NCBI GenBank assembly: GCA_033977485.1
Contig: CM066994.1
Span: 49,439,155-49,503,154, forward strand
Source: Hydrangea macrophylla
Lineage: Eukaryota; Streptophyta; Magnoliopsida; Cornales; Hydrangeaceae
Reading direction: 5' to 3'
Length of the DNA: 64,000 nt
Under the pieces are notes generated by a model. It was not told the origin of the DNA and did no database searches. It saw nothing but the letters and a program-made list of their open reading frames with translations. Below are positions 54,690 through 64,000 of the stretch, one piece after another. The translations under genes were made by a program, and so were the position numbers. Within the stretch, counting starts at the first letter, position 1. Each line of letters opens with the position of its first letter.

Positions 54690-55718
54690 TTGAATTTTAC
54701 TAGAGCCGCGACAGAAAGTATGGCTTTGTATGACCCCGCTCAGCTCACAACTTGGCTGAACATCACGGATGGTGTGGAGCGGATCAACCTCTCCAGCTAT
54801 GGCTTGACCGAGCTGTTTCCTCTTTGCCAGGTGACCTTAAATACTGAGTTCTTGCGTGCTGCTATTGCCCATTGGGACCCGGTGAATCATGTCTTCAATT
54901 TCAACGGCCTGGAGATATGCCCCCTGTTTGAGGAGTTTTGTGCTATTCTTGGCTATGATTCTGACTCTGATCTGATTCTCCCTTCTGCTGGTACCCTTAG
55001 TCCTACGCGAGGCTTGGCTGAATATCTGAATTGCTCCATCACTATTTCCCGCCGGCTGATTCAAGGTGAGGTCCTCAACATTGCTTCTATTATTGCCCGG
55101 TACGCCAGTCCTGGGAATCCCAGCGTGTATGATGCTTCCCGTGGGGCCGCTTTGATACTGTGCATGACTTCGCACTTCCTATTCTCGAGTACTTCTGTTG
55201 ACTTAGTGCATGTGTGTCTCAGGCTGAAGCTTAGCAGGAATCCCATGGCCATGGTTCTGGCTGAAACTTTGAATGGTTTGGATAATGCCTTCAACCAAGG
55301 GACTCCTCTCCTTTCTGGGGCGCCTTTGGTGTTACAGGCTTGGCTGTACAAGCGCCTTCAGCTGTGGACGGGCCGTATACCACCGGTTTACTTTCGTCGA
55401 GCCGTGCTTTATTCTCACTACACTTTTGCCGATTGGGTGGGCATGATGAGTGCCTTATCAGAGGCTGACATTTGCTGGATCGTGAGGCGTTGGGGCCTCT
55501 ATGCTATCACCACGAGCCTCAGGGGTCACCAGAGAGTGTGGTTGATGGGTCTGAGAGAGACTTCTTTCTATCATCCTCGCCGTTTGGCCAGACAGTATGG
55601 ACAGGTTCAGGAGGTTCCCCGGGGGTTTACTGAGAGGGTCTTTGCTTCCAGGATCAGAGCTGCCACTATTGCTGCTTTCATTGATGTTTGGACTGACCGA
55701 GTAAAGGCCTACTTCTAA
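54690..55718 (+). CDS. DUF7745-like protein, antisense in the Tat element
   Basis: An open frame of 342 codons; it opens at a TTG and the first ATG is at 54,720, within ESMALYDPAQLTTW. It contains GVERINLSSYGLTELFPLCQ, HWDPVNHVFNFNGLEICPLF, ILGYDSDSDLILP and a Trp/Arg-rich C-terminal half (WIVRRWGLY, RVWLMGLRETSFYHPRRLA). I recognise this as the plant protein family annotated DUF7745, often found in or beside Tat/Ogre-type elements; biochemical role unknown. A pyrimidine tract and TGCAG precede GTGGGATAG at 54,651, so an upstream exon or a lost ATG is possible. The frame has no internal stop, better preserved than the PMD gene next to it. It starts 310 bases after the PMD stop on the same strand, so the two may share one antisense transcript. 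Confidence 0.75.
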   Translation: MNFTRAATESMALYDPAQLTTWLNITDGVERINLSSYGLTELFPLCQVTLNTEFLRAAIAHWDPVNHVFNFNGLEICPLFEEFCAILGYDSDSDLILPSAGTLSPTRGLAEYLNCSITISRRLIQGEVLNIASIIARYASPGNPSVYDASRGAALILCMTSHFLFSSTSVDLVHVCLRLKLSRNPMAMVLAETLNGLDNAFNQGTPLLSGAPLVLQAWLYKRLQLWTGRIPPVYFRRAVLYSHYTFADWVGMMSALSEADICWIVRRWGLYAITTSLRGHQRVWLMGLRETSFYHPRRLARQYGQVQEVPRGFTERVFASRIRAATIAAFIDVWTDRVKAYF

Positions 55719-56735
55719 GGACCTTTGAAGAAATAAAAGACACAAAGATAAAACCAGACCTGACTGATTCTGCTTATTCCTCTCAAGTGTCTTCGAACAT
55801 GTGTGATTGCTTTTTGAAAGACCTTTATTTCTTTGATCATTCCTGCTTATGTAATATTCAAAGTTTGTTTATCGGTGAACCTTGCTTACTTTGGGAATCT
55901 TATTTTATGTATTTTAGCTTTCTAAAACATCTTGTAACCGAGATTTCAATTAGTGGTTGCTTTTGGTACTTGCTTGGGCATGCTAGGGTTATTAGAGGCA
56001 AACGAGGCGAGTGGCCGAAGTTTGCCCCTAGTTTGGGATATGTATGGTTGTGAGGCAAACGAGGTAGATGACCGACGTTTGCCCCTAGTTTAGAAGAGGT
56101 TCAGGCAAACGAGGCGAGTGGCCGAAGTTTGCCCCTAGTGTGGAGGGTGATTTCTGGGTTATGGTAAAGACCGCGACTTTATTTTTCTCACATGCTCATA
56201 ATTTTGCCTAGACACCAAGGAGGTGACCTAGCGAGCTATTTTCTCTCTTTTGTTATTGCTCACCTTGGATTTAGCTCTAATTTTTGCCTAGGCGTCCTTT
56301 CGGATTTTCAACCTAGCGAGCCATCCTTCCTTTTTTTTCTTGAAAGTCTGCCTACGTACCCCCGAGCGGGGATCAGGTCTAACGTAGTTCGGGCCATGGT
56401 CGGAAAGAAGCGGGTTGATTTTTAGGTAGGTGGGGTGACCGAACCGTTGTGGTTGCCTACGTATCCCAGAGCGGGAATCAGGTCGAGCGTAGTTCAGGGC
56501 AAGGTTTGAAAGAAACTGGTTTGATTATGATGGTGTAGCGACCGAACCGATGTGGTTGCCTACGTATCCCCGAGCGGGAATCAGGTCGAGCGTAGTTCAG
56601 GGCAAGGTTTGAAAGAAACTGATTTGATTATGATGGTGTAGCGACCGAACCGATGTGGTTGCCTACGTATCCCCGAGCGGGAATCAGGTCGAGCGTAGTT
56701 CAGGGCAAGGCTTGAAGAAAACGGTTATTGAATGG
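55719..56735 (-). other. Spacer between integrase and the antisense genes
   Basis: No gene. It holds three copies of GGCAAACGAGGCGAGTGGCC...AAGTTTGCCCCTAGT (55,997-56,145) and four copies of the GCCTACGTATCCC...GAGCGGGAATCAGGTC...GTAGTTC unit (56,347-56,710). Both blocks occur, inverted and in mirrored order, in the plus-strand Tat element (15,700-15,895 and 15,226-15,495). Confidence 0.75.
56340..56720 (-). repeat. Four tandem copies of the TACGTATCC...GTAGTTC unit downstream of integrase
   Basis: Units of about 105 bp with TGGTTGCCTACGTATCCC, GAGCGGGAATCAGGTC, GAGCGTAGTTCAGGGCAAGG and TGATTATGATGGTGTAGCGA. The last unit abuts the integrase stop. Confidence 0.9.
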
Positions 56736-58130
56736 TCAAGCGTAATACTTTTTGAGGCGATCCAAGTTGATTGGTTGTTTGAATTCGACACCATCGAGGT
56801 CCATAAGATAAGTTGCTCCTCCGGAAAGAATGGTCTTGACGATGTAAGGGCCCACCCATTTAGGTTTGAATTTCCCACGGGGATCAAAGATCGGAGCTCG
56901 CAATTCCTTAAGGACAAGGTCGCCCTTGACAATCTTCCTTGGGCGAACCCTTTTGTTGAAAGCACGGGCTATCCTTTTTTGATAGATTCGGACATGGTCG
57001 ACTGCCGTTAGACGCTTTTCATCTATGAGAGCCAACTCTTCGTATCTTTCTCTCAACCAATCTGATTCTGAAATTTCACATTCTGCCATCACGCGTAGAG
57101 ACGGTAGCTCTATCTCGACTAGGAGTACAGCTTCCATCCCATACACTAGTGAGTAAGGAGTCGCTCCCGTGGACGTCCTTATCGATGTTCTGTACCCCCA
57201 AAGCGCGAACGGTAGCTTTTCATGCCAGTCTTTGTAGGTATCGGCCGATTTCTGCAGTATGGCTTTGACATTCTTATTCGCAGCTTCGACTGCCCCATTA
57301 GTCTGTGGTCTATATGGGGATGACTTGTGATAAGTGATTTTGTACTCCTCGAACAGATCCCTGACTTCTGCCTTGAAATGACTTCCGTTATCCGAAATAA
57401 TCTCATGAGGAACTCCATAACGGTAGATGAGATTGCTCTTGATGAATTTGGCCACTTCCTTGGCCCCCAACTTGGTGTAAGATGCAGCTTCTACCCATTT
57501 TGTGAAGTAGTCTATGGCCACCAGAATGAACCGGTTTCCATTTGAGGCTTTCGGAATGATTTTACCAATGATGTTGATTCCCCAGGTTGAGAATGGCCAA
57601 GGTGAGGTCATGTTGTACAGAAGAGATGGTGGTGTATGCATCATGTTTGCATGAATCTGGCACTTGTGACACCTTCTCACGTATTCACAACAATCTTTCT
57701 CCAATGTTGTCCAATAATACCCTTGTCTTATAATCTTTTTGGCCAACATGTGACCGTTCATGTGCGGGCCGCAGACCCCCTCGTGTATTTCCTCCATCAT
57801 TCTCCTGGAGCTTTTCCCAAACAAGCAAGTCAGGTTGTGACCATTGTATCCTTTCTTTAGCAGTTTCCCACCGCAAATGATGAATTGCGCTGCGAACCTT
57901 CGAATGGCCCTTTTGTCTTTCTCCGTAGATTCTCGGGGGTATGTCCCCTTTTCTATGAAATCCCAGACATCCTGATACCACGGCGTTTCACTCTCTTCTT
58001 CTTCGATTGCGGCGATCATGTTGAACGAAGGTTCGTACCTCTGCTCTATTACCAAAGGCATCATCTTGACTCCCACAGGAATCTTGATCATGGAGGCTAA
58101 GGTAGCCAGTGAATCTGCTAGCTGGTTCTC
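56736..58130 (-). pseudogene. Tat-lineage integrase with a lost catalytic aspartate
   Basis: Same minus-strand frame as RT-RNase H, separated from it only by TAA at 58,131-58,133. The HHCC zinc domain is present (HEGVCGPHMNGH and CHKC, about 57,660-57,780). The catalytic core has WGINIIGK where the family has WGID: the first DDE aspartate codon (57,573-57,575) is AAC, consistent with GAC changed at a CpG. The second Asp (ISDNGSHF) and the Glu (NGAVEAANK) are present. A C-terminal chromo-like/GPY part follows (KWVGPYIVK), ending LKKYYA. Integrase would insert element DNA into chromosomes; the missing aspartate should abolish this. Confidence 0.9.
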
Positions 58131-59935
58131 TTACCTAGGCAAGTAGAGGAACGTGACGTTCTTGAACTGCCTCTTGAGTTGGTCGAGACGATCATGATAT
58201 GGCTTTAAGCTTTCTTCTTTTACTTTCCATTCTCCCCTAGCTTGTGATATGATGAGGTTTGAGTCCCCAAAGACATCTAACTTTCGAACTTTCAGTTCTA
58301 AGGCTGCTTCCATTCCCATAATGCATGCTTCGTATTCAGCGGTGTTGTTGGTGGAGTTATAATTGAGCTTGACTGCCAGTGGAGCATGATCCCCGCTTGG
58401 TGATACGAGAATCATTCCTACTCCGTATCCTTTCATGTTGGCTGCTCCATCAAAGTACAACTTCCACTGTTCTTCCTTGATTTCCATGATGTTTTCATCA
58501 GGAAATGGAAAGTCACCACTTTCTTCAGAGTCAATGGCATGCTCTACGAGATGCTCAGCTACGGTTCTCCCTTTTACCGACTTGCTTGTGACGTATTTGA
58601 TATCGAATTCAGATAGTAGGAGTAACCAACGGGATATGCGACCGGTCAGGGCGGGTTTTTCGAGAAGAAATTTTAGAGGATCCATACGGGATATGAGCAC
58701 AACTGGGAAGGCCAGCATGTAGTGCCTTAGTCGGCGAGTACACCAAACCAAGGCCCAACACGTTTTTTCAAGGGTAGAGTAGTTGAGCTCATACCCAGTC
58801 ATCCTCTTACTGAGGTAATATATGGCTTTTTCGGAGTGGCTTTCTTCTCCTTCTTGGGCTAGCATGCAACCCATGGCATTTTCGGAGACGGATAGGTAAA
58901 GGAATAAGGGCTTATGAGGAATGGGTGGTGAGAGGACAGGCGGGTTCTGAAGGTAGGCTTTTATTTTGTCGAAAGCGGCTTGGCATTGGTCATCCCATTG
59001 GAACTTCTCCCCTTTTCTCAATGACCGGAACAGAGAATCGCACGTAGTTGTGAGCTTGGAAATGAAACGGCTGATGAATTGGATTCTTCCGAAGAACCCC
59101 CTTACTTCTTTTTCATTCCGTGGTGGCGTCATTTCGAGGATTGCCTTGATCTTAAAGGGGTCCACCTCTATTCCCCTTTGTGTGATGAGAAAACCCAGGA
59201 GTTTACCGGAGGTTACGCCGAAAGTGCATTTCTTTGGATTCAACCTCATCTTGTATGTGCGCAACCTTTCGAAGAACTTTTCCAGCGCTACCAGGTGTCC
59301 TTCTCTGTCCTTGGATTTCACAATCATGTTGTCTACATACACTTCTACCTCCTTGTGAATCATATCATGCAGCAGAGTGGTGGCAACTCTTTGGTAAGTC
59401 GCCCCCGCGTTCTTGAGTCCGAAAGGCATTACTCTATAACAGTAGGTTCCCCAAGGGGTGGTGAATGTCGTCTTTTCCCGATCTTCTGGCGCCATTAGAA
59501 TCTGATTATACCCTGAGAAACCATCCATGAATGAAAGTAGCTCATGTCCAGCGGTGTTGTCCACCAAGACATCAATGTGGGGAAGCGGAAAGTCATCCTT
59601 GGGACTGGCTTTGTTCAGATCACGGAAGTCGACGCACATGCGAACTTTCCCATCCTTCTTCGGGACTGGCACGATATTGGCAACCCATTCCGGGTATTCG
59701 GTGACAATGATGAACCCTGCCTTGAACTGCTTCTCCACCTCTTCTTTAACCTTGAGTGCCCATTCCGGTCTCATGCGCCTCAGTTTCTGCTTGACAGGTT
59801 TAGAATTGGGGAGGAGAGGAATATGATGTTGGACGATGTCGGGATCGACCCCAGGCATGTCTTCGTAAGACCAAGCAAAAATATCTTTGAATTCTTTTAG
59901 CAAGAGGGTTAATTTTTCTTTTTCTTTTTTATTAA
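58131..59935 (-). pseudogene. Tat-lineage RT with degenerate RNase H and second RNase H; YVDN active site
   Basis: Minus-strand frame read from the MITE border. RT motifs are RRMRPEWALKVKEEVEK, VPVPKKDGKVRMCVDFRDLN, MDGFSGYNQILM, FTTPWGTYCYRVMPFGLKNA and the catalytic box YVDNMIVKS, where the second Asp of YVDD is Asn (codon 59,328-59,330, consistent with a CpG change). The adjoining RNase H is degenerate (LYLSVSENAMGCML instead of a DAS-type motif), and a second RNase H follows with YFDGAANMKGYGVGMIL, NTAEYEACIMGM and FGDSNLI. Two RNase H parts in a row are a known Tat-lineage trait. TAA at 58,131-58,133 then breaks the frame before integrase. Confidence 0.92.
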
Positions 59936-60219
59936 GGCTTAGTTTGGCCCCCATGTGGCTTTTTAAAAGGAGCTTATGAAATTTATTACTAAGTTGTTTG
60001 ATAATTTTATACAAGTGACACACTACTCTTCAAAAAGACATCATGAAACCAAAAAGCAACCTTGAGCTTTTAAAAGCTCCATTCTAGAGCTTTTAAAAGC
60101 TCCCCCCAAAAAAGCCCTAAGTTCAATTTTTGCAAAGCTCATAAACTAGTTGTCAAATGAATTAACATGAAATTGAGCTTTAAAAAAGGAGAAGCACCAC
60201 GTGGGGGCCAAACTAAGCC
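59936..60219. mobile_element. Harbinger/Tourist-like MITE, 284 bp, inserted in pol
   Basis: Ends are GGCTTAGTTTGGCCCCCA at 59,936 and its complement at 60,219, flanked by TAA on both sides (59,933-59,935 and 60,220-60,222). A three-base TAA/TTA duplication with GG-starting ends fits PIF/Harbinger MITEs. No coding capacity of its own. It separates the linker before RT (ending IGSTL) from RT (starting NKKEKEKL); leaving out the MITE and one TAA puts the two sides in one frame, so the target was open when it landed. Confidence 0.9.
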
Positions 60220-60222
60220 TAA

Positions 60223-61053
60223 GAGTTGAGCCAATTTGCACAATTTGTGGATTATCTGTTTCACCTAGGTTAACTGATAAAGTATCTTCGATTATTTCAT
60301 AAGCAGGTGGTTTTTCGATTAGTTGCTTAAATTCAATTGGGAGATCCTCGGAGAGATCTGTGCATTCACAAGTGTTAGACACAGAGGAGTAAGCAGAATC
60401 GTCTTTCATTTCATTCATGACAGGTGAAGCGATTACATTGGACAGTGGTGGGCTTATAGCAGCCGACTCTGGTACAGACTCGATAATTGGTAGTACAGAT
60501 TCCGGGGGAATAGGGGATTGGGAGACACAGATAGATGACTCTACAGCCCGGTTGCTCAGACCCTCCTCAGTTGGCTTGATCTGATCATCTTGGCTCTTGG
60601 CCCTCTCTTCTTCCTTCTTCCCAGCGGATTCCTCCCACATCTTCTTGATGGCTTCGGTGTCCAGGTATTTCAACCAGTCCTCCTCCGGGGTTTTTTCAAT
60701 TTCTTCGGGATAGAATGGATCTTGATACGGGGGCCTTTCGCAGTCAGCGAAGATTTCAAGCCCGGGGTGCCTTTTCCCAGTGGTTTGATGGATCCAGGGT
60801 TCAGGGAACCCGAAGTAGGGGAAATCATCCCCTTCTTTTATGAACTGTCCATTCAAAGTCTTGCGGTATGGTGGGAGACCCTTCACCCTTTTCTTCCACG
60901 ACCTCTGTAGCTCGACGTCTTCTTCGGTGGGCTTGTACCCCAACCCGAAAGTTCCTTGTTGCCCTTTGATCTGCGGGAATTCCCGAATTCCTTGCTGGCG
61001 TCGGCCCAATCCCATTCCGGGGAAGTAGTTCATTTTGCGGACAATGTTGACAA
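60223..61053 (-). pseudogene. Tat-lineage polyprotein: G-patch and acidic linker upstream of RT, partial
   Basis: Open minus-strand frame from the copia border at 61,053 to the MITE. It opens with IVRKMNYFPGMGLGRRQQGI, a G-patch as found after protease in Tat/Ogre polyproteins, then KEGDDFPYFGFPEPWIH, a charged linker, a Ser/Pro-rich part, DDSAYSS, and EIIEDTLSVNLGETDNPQ just before RT. The ATG at 61,033 is internal, not a start. Protease and gag should lie beyond the inserted copia element, outside the window. The matching but decayed copy is at 45,803-46,785 plus 1-256. Confidence 0.85.
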
Positions 61054-62552
61054 TGATGGAAAAATTGGTTTAAGTTAAAAGTTTAAACACGCAGCGGAAA
61101 ATTCAAGTTATAAAAACTTATTTGGTAGCCTAGGATCTACTACTCGTCAATTCCATAGATGCGTACAAGAGGGGACAAGAGTTATACCTTAGTGTCTTGA
61201 ACCCAATTCTGAAATCTTCAACTTCCAGCAGCCTCCACTAGATGATCTTCACTCTTATGACTCCTATGGATGCTCGCAGGAAGGACTAGGGTTGGTGGGA
61301 ACCCTAATGGAGAGGAAGGAGAAGGTTTGGGACTCTAAAACAGTTTCTGCAGCTTCTGACGTTCAAAAACGACGAACTTCTTTTCCAGAACGCAGCTGCC
61401 CTATTTATAGATTCCCAGAACCGACCTAGACTTCGACCGATCGAAGTGACTTCGATCGATCGAACCTTCGATCGATCGAACCATTATCGATCGATCGAAC
61501 CTGCCATGACTTCAATCGATCGAACATACTTCAATTGATCGAACTTGTCTTGACAGCTTCCTCAAGTGTCTTTCCAAGTATCCTGGCGGAGCTAAGAGTG
61601 GGACCTCCTAGGCTCTTTATTGTTGGCTCAGATCAGTTGATTAATTCCCATGACCAAACTCTTTGATCAGCAAATTAATCGACTGATCAGTTAACGTTTA
61701 CTCCACTATAAAACGATAACTGAACTCCAACGCAAAAGAACATATCCGAAGCGATAACTAGACTTGTATGTTGTACTAATGTCCCTCTACCTTCAGCATT
61801 CGTAATCATATTCAGGTAGTCGGATAACTGTTACTGTCAACCTGAATCATGGTTACTTCTTGTATTCCTTGAGTGCCATTCACCTCTCATGATTACCAAA
61901 CATGTTGATAACTCTTATCAACAAGACTGCAGTACTCAGTAATCGACTTGGTGACATTCTCAAGGGAATGCTTACTCTGAATCAGAGGGTAGATTCTATC
62001 TTAACAATATATGTTCACAATCCTATGAATATGACATACCCAAGATACCCAGGTGTTGATCTTCTGTAGACCTCACTGATTGGTAAGTCAAAGCAGCCAT
62101 ATCCACAGTCTGTGTTCATAATCGTCTCAAGATTGAGAACACGTACCTTATACAAGTTATGAGCTCTTATTAACTGTTTGACAGTCTTGAGTGTCAATAA
62201 GAAAACTCAGGTCCATCAATGCACTATAAGCACTAGCATATTAACTAAGAGTTACACTCTAGTGATTGAGATTCATCACTCCATCCAATGGTAGTTAATC
62301 ATGCTACAGTGTAAACCTGATGAGATATCCAGTCTCATCATCCACTGTGACAAGTTCTAAGTATCAAAGAATAGTAATTCGTATCTCACTTGTATGTATC
62401 TCATACATACACGAATTACCTACTATGACACTTAAGGATTAACAATCATCTCATGAAAGAAACATACATAATGAAATGTAAAGCTGATATCCATATATTA
62501 AAACGTCAATGTCTCATACATAAAGTAATGGCTTGAGGGCATAAACCCAACA
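61054..62552 (-). repeat. 3' LTR of copia element 3
   Basis: 1,499 bp; minus strand starts TGTTGGGTTTATGCC. TTCGATCGATCGAA palindromes at 61,435-61,550 and a CTATAAATAGG promoter-like box near 61,400-61,411 on the minus strand. Confidence 0.9.
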
Positions 62553-62567
62553 AACTCCCACTTGCAC

Positions 62568-64000
62568 TCACAACCATACAGGATTACATCTGAGACTTAG
62601 ACTATCTAGATGACGATCAAAGGCCTTTGTAAACGGATCAGCAAGATTGTCAGCGGTGACAATCTTGGTGACAGTCACATCTCCACGTTGAACAATATCT
62701 CGGATAAGATGATATTTCCGCTCTACGTGCTTTCCCTTTCTGTGGTTCCTTGGCTCCTTGGACTGAGCCACTGCCCCACTATTATCACAATAAAGTGTAA
62801 TAGGTGACAGCGACGCTAGTACCACCTCGAGTTCCATAAGGAACTTCTTGAGCCAAACAGCTTCCTTTGCGGCTTCACAAGCAGCCACATACTCAGCTTC
62901 TGTAGTTGAGTCTGCAATGCATTTCTGCTTAATGCTCCTCCAACTAACAGCTCCACCTCCCAAGGTAAAGAGATGACCGGACGTCGACTTCCTCGAATCT
63001 TTATCTGACATAAAATCCGAGTCAGTGTATCCTACTGGAATTAACTCACTACCACCGTACATAAGCATGTAATCTTTAGTCCTTCTCAAGTACTTAAGAA
63101 TGTGCTTAACGGCTGTCCAGTGCTCTGGACCTGGATTCGACTGATACCTGCTAACTATGCCAACAGCAAAACAGATATCTAGTCTAGTGCATAACATCGC
63201 ATACATAAGACTTCCCACTGCTGAAGCATAGGGAATTCCTGTCATGCGATTCCTCTCCTCCTGTGCCTTTGGACACTGGTCCTTGGAGAACGCTAAACCA
63301 TGCCTGAAAGGTAATAAACCTTTCTTCGAATTATCCATTGAAAACCTAGTTAGCACTTTATCGATATAACCAGCTTGAGATAATCCCATTATCTTTCGCT
63401 TGCGATCCCGAAAGAGCTTTATCCCAAGAATGTAGCTCGCCTCTCCTAGATCCTTCATATCGAAAGTACTAGCTAGCCAAACCTTGACCGTTGACAGCGC
63501 CGCTACATCATTTCCAATGAGTAGAATGTCGTCAACATAAAGCACAAGAAAAGCCACCACTTTCCCTTCACACTTCTTGTATACACAAGGTTCATCCAGA
63601 TTTTGTATGAAACCAAACGACTTGACCGTTTGGTCAAATCGGATGTTCCAACTCCTAGATGCCTGCTTAAGCCCATAAATGGACTTCTGCAACTTGCATA
63701 CCAAGTTACCTTTTCGACCAGCTATGAACCCTTCTGGTTGTTGCATATAGATTTCCTCCTCAAGATTGCCATTCAAGAATGCAGTCTTGACGTCCATCTG
63801 CCAGATCTCATAATCTAAGCATGCAGCAATGGATAAGAGTATCCTGATGGACTTGAGCATGGCCACCGGCGAGAAGGTTTCCTCATAGTCAATGCCCTCC
63901 CTCTGAGTATAACCTTTCGCTACAAGCCTTGCCTTAAAGGTCTCAACTTTTCCATCAGATCCTCTTTTCCTCTTGTAAACCCACTTACAGCCAATGGGTT
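62568..64000 (-). CDS. Copia pol (RT and RNase H), partial, open within the window
   Basis: The minus-strand frame is open from the window edge to the stop at 62,568. [57 protein letters not shown] and the intact catalytic box [13 protein letters not shown]. RNase [44 protein letters not shown] copies element RNA into DNA and RNase H removes the RNA. Compared with copia elements 1 and 2 the end has lost five codons (LPQKV) in frame, reading [12 protein letters not shown], away from catalytic residues. The upstream gag, protease and integrase lie outside the window, so autonomy cannot be judged. Confidence 0.9.
   Translation of the reverse strand, partial: PIGCKWVYKRKRGSDGKVETFKARLVAKGYTQREGIDYEETFSPVAMLKSIRILLSIAACLDYEIWQMDVKTAFLNGNLEEEIYMQQPEGFIAGRKGNLVCKLQKSIYGLKQASRSWNIRFDQTVKSFGFIQNLDEPCVYKKCEGKVVAFLVLYVDDILLIGNDVAALSTVKVWLASTFDMKDLGEASYILGIKLFRDRKRKIMGLSQAGYIDKVLTRFSMDNSKKGLLPFRHGLAFSKDQCPKAQEERNRMTGIPYASAVGSLMYAMLCTRLDICFAVGIVSRYQSNPGPEHWTAVKHILKYLRRTKDYMLMYGGSELIPVGYTDSDFMSDKDSRKSTSGHLFTLGGGAVSWRSIKQKCIADSTTEAEYVAACEAAKEAVWLKKFLMELEVVLASLSPITLYCDNSGAVAQSKEPRNHRKGKHVERKYHLIRDIVQRGDVTVTKIVTADNLADPFTKAFDRHLDSLSLRCNPVWL

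Larger units (their letters stand above)
61054..64000 (-). mobile_element. Ty1/copia element 3 (minus strand), 3' part; continues past the window
   Basis: 3' LTR 61,054-62,552, polypurine tract AAGTGGGAGTT at 62,553-62,565, and pol from 62,568 to the window end. It belongs to the same family as copia elements 1 and 2 and is the best preserved in this window. It is inserted in the minus-strand Tat polyprotein; GACAA at 61,049-61,053 is the candidate duplication, the partner being off the window. Confidence 0.9.

Noticed and set aside
26530..63866. Near-identical copia segments at 26,530-28,585 and 62,568-64,000 as an assembly duplication
   Set aside because: They differ by a frameshift, an in-frame five-codon deletion, scattered substitutions and different flanks, so they are separate insertions of one family.
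1..64000. tRNA, rRNA, microRNA or organellar insertions
   Set aside because: No cloverleaf-like gene, rRNA segment or organellar sequence was recognised; tRNA-like strings seen are primer-binding sites only.

Overview
This is a window of plant nuclear DNA, almost certainly a eudicot and probably gene-poor heterochromatin. It has no intact host gene and no rRNA or tRNA. Nearly every base belongs to a transposable element, many nested in one another up to five deep. The plant origin rests on the element families (Tat/Ogre and Athila Ty3/gypsy, Ty1/copia, TRIM, CACTA, Harbinger-like MITE), the plant-type primer-binding sites and the plant mobile domain gene. The species cannot be read from the sequence.

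Outermost layer: a minus-strand Tat/Ogre-lineage Ty3/gypsy array fills the right side (about 61,053 down to 45,803) and reappears at 256-1. From right to left it holds the G-patch/post-protease region, RT with two RNase H-like parts, integrase, a repeat spacer, two plus-strand (antisense) genes (DUF7745-like at 54,690-55,718 and an intron-containing plant mobile domain gene at 52,213-54,379), a tandem-repeat 3' UTR, a polypurine tract, a 3.25-kb LTR (50,031-46,786), then a second, deleted copy of the internal region. A 284-bp MITE breaks pol, and a minus-strand copia element (61,054 to past the window end) breaks the region before the G-patch.

Second layer: a 45.5-kb CACTA transposon (257-45,799) sits in the second copy. 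It has CACTA-type ends, a TTC duplication on each side and TGTCAC-rich subterminal repeats. About 8 kb of it is its own DNA, with no recognisable transposase. Instead it carries minus-strand exon fragments resembling a myosin motor, a GSK3/SHAGGY-like kinase, probably a syntaxin-6-N-domain protein, and an unidentified two-exon gene. It is therefore a candidate multi-gene Pack-CACTA.

Third layer, inside the CACTA: a 329-bp TRIM (2,495-2,823); a plus-strand non-autonomous Tat/Ogre derivative with 3.2-kb LTRs (3,451-33,423); a non-autonomous Athila-like element on the minus strand (37,157-44,344); and a fold-back MITE (44,984-45,165). Fourth and fifth layers, inside the plus-strand Tat element: a gag-only LTR element in its left LTR (6,914-10,732, exact GTTAT duplication), and a copia element (17,431-28,732) whose 3' LTR is broken by a second, minus-strand copia (25,011-28,585).

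All coding sequences are decayed to some degree. Several clear lesions are CpG transitions, as expected for methylated DNA, including the loss of one catalytic aspartate in both RT and integrase of the minus-strand Tat element. The parts most worth a second look are the captured host exons in the CACTA and the antisense gene pair in the Tat element.
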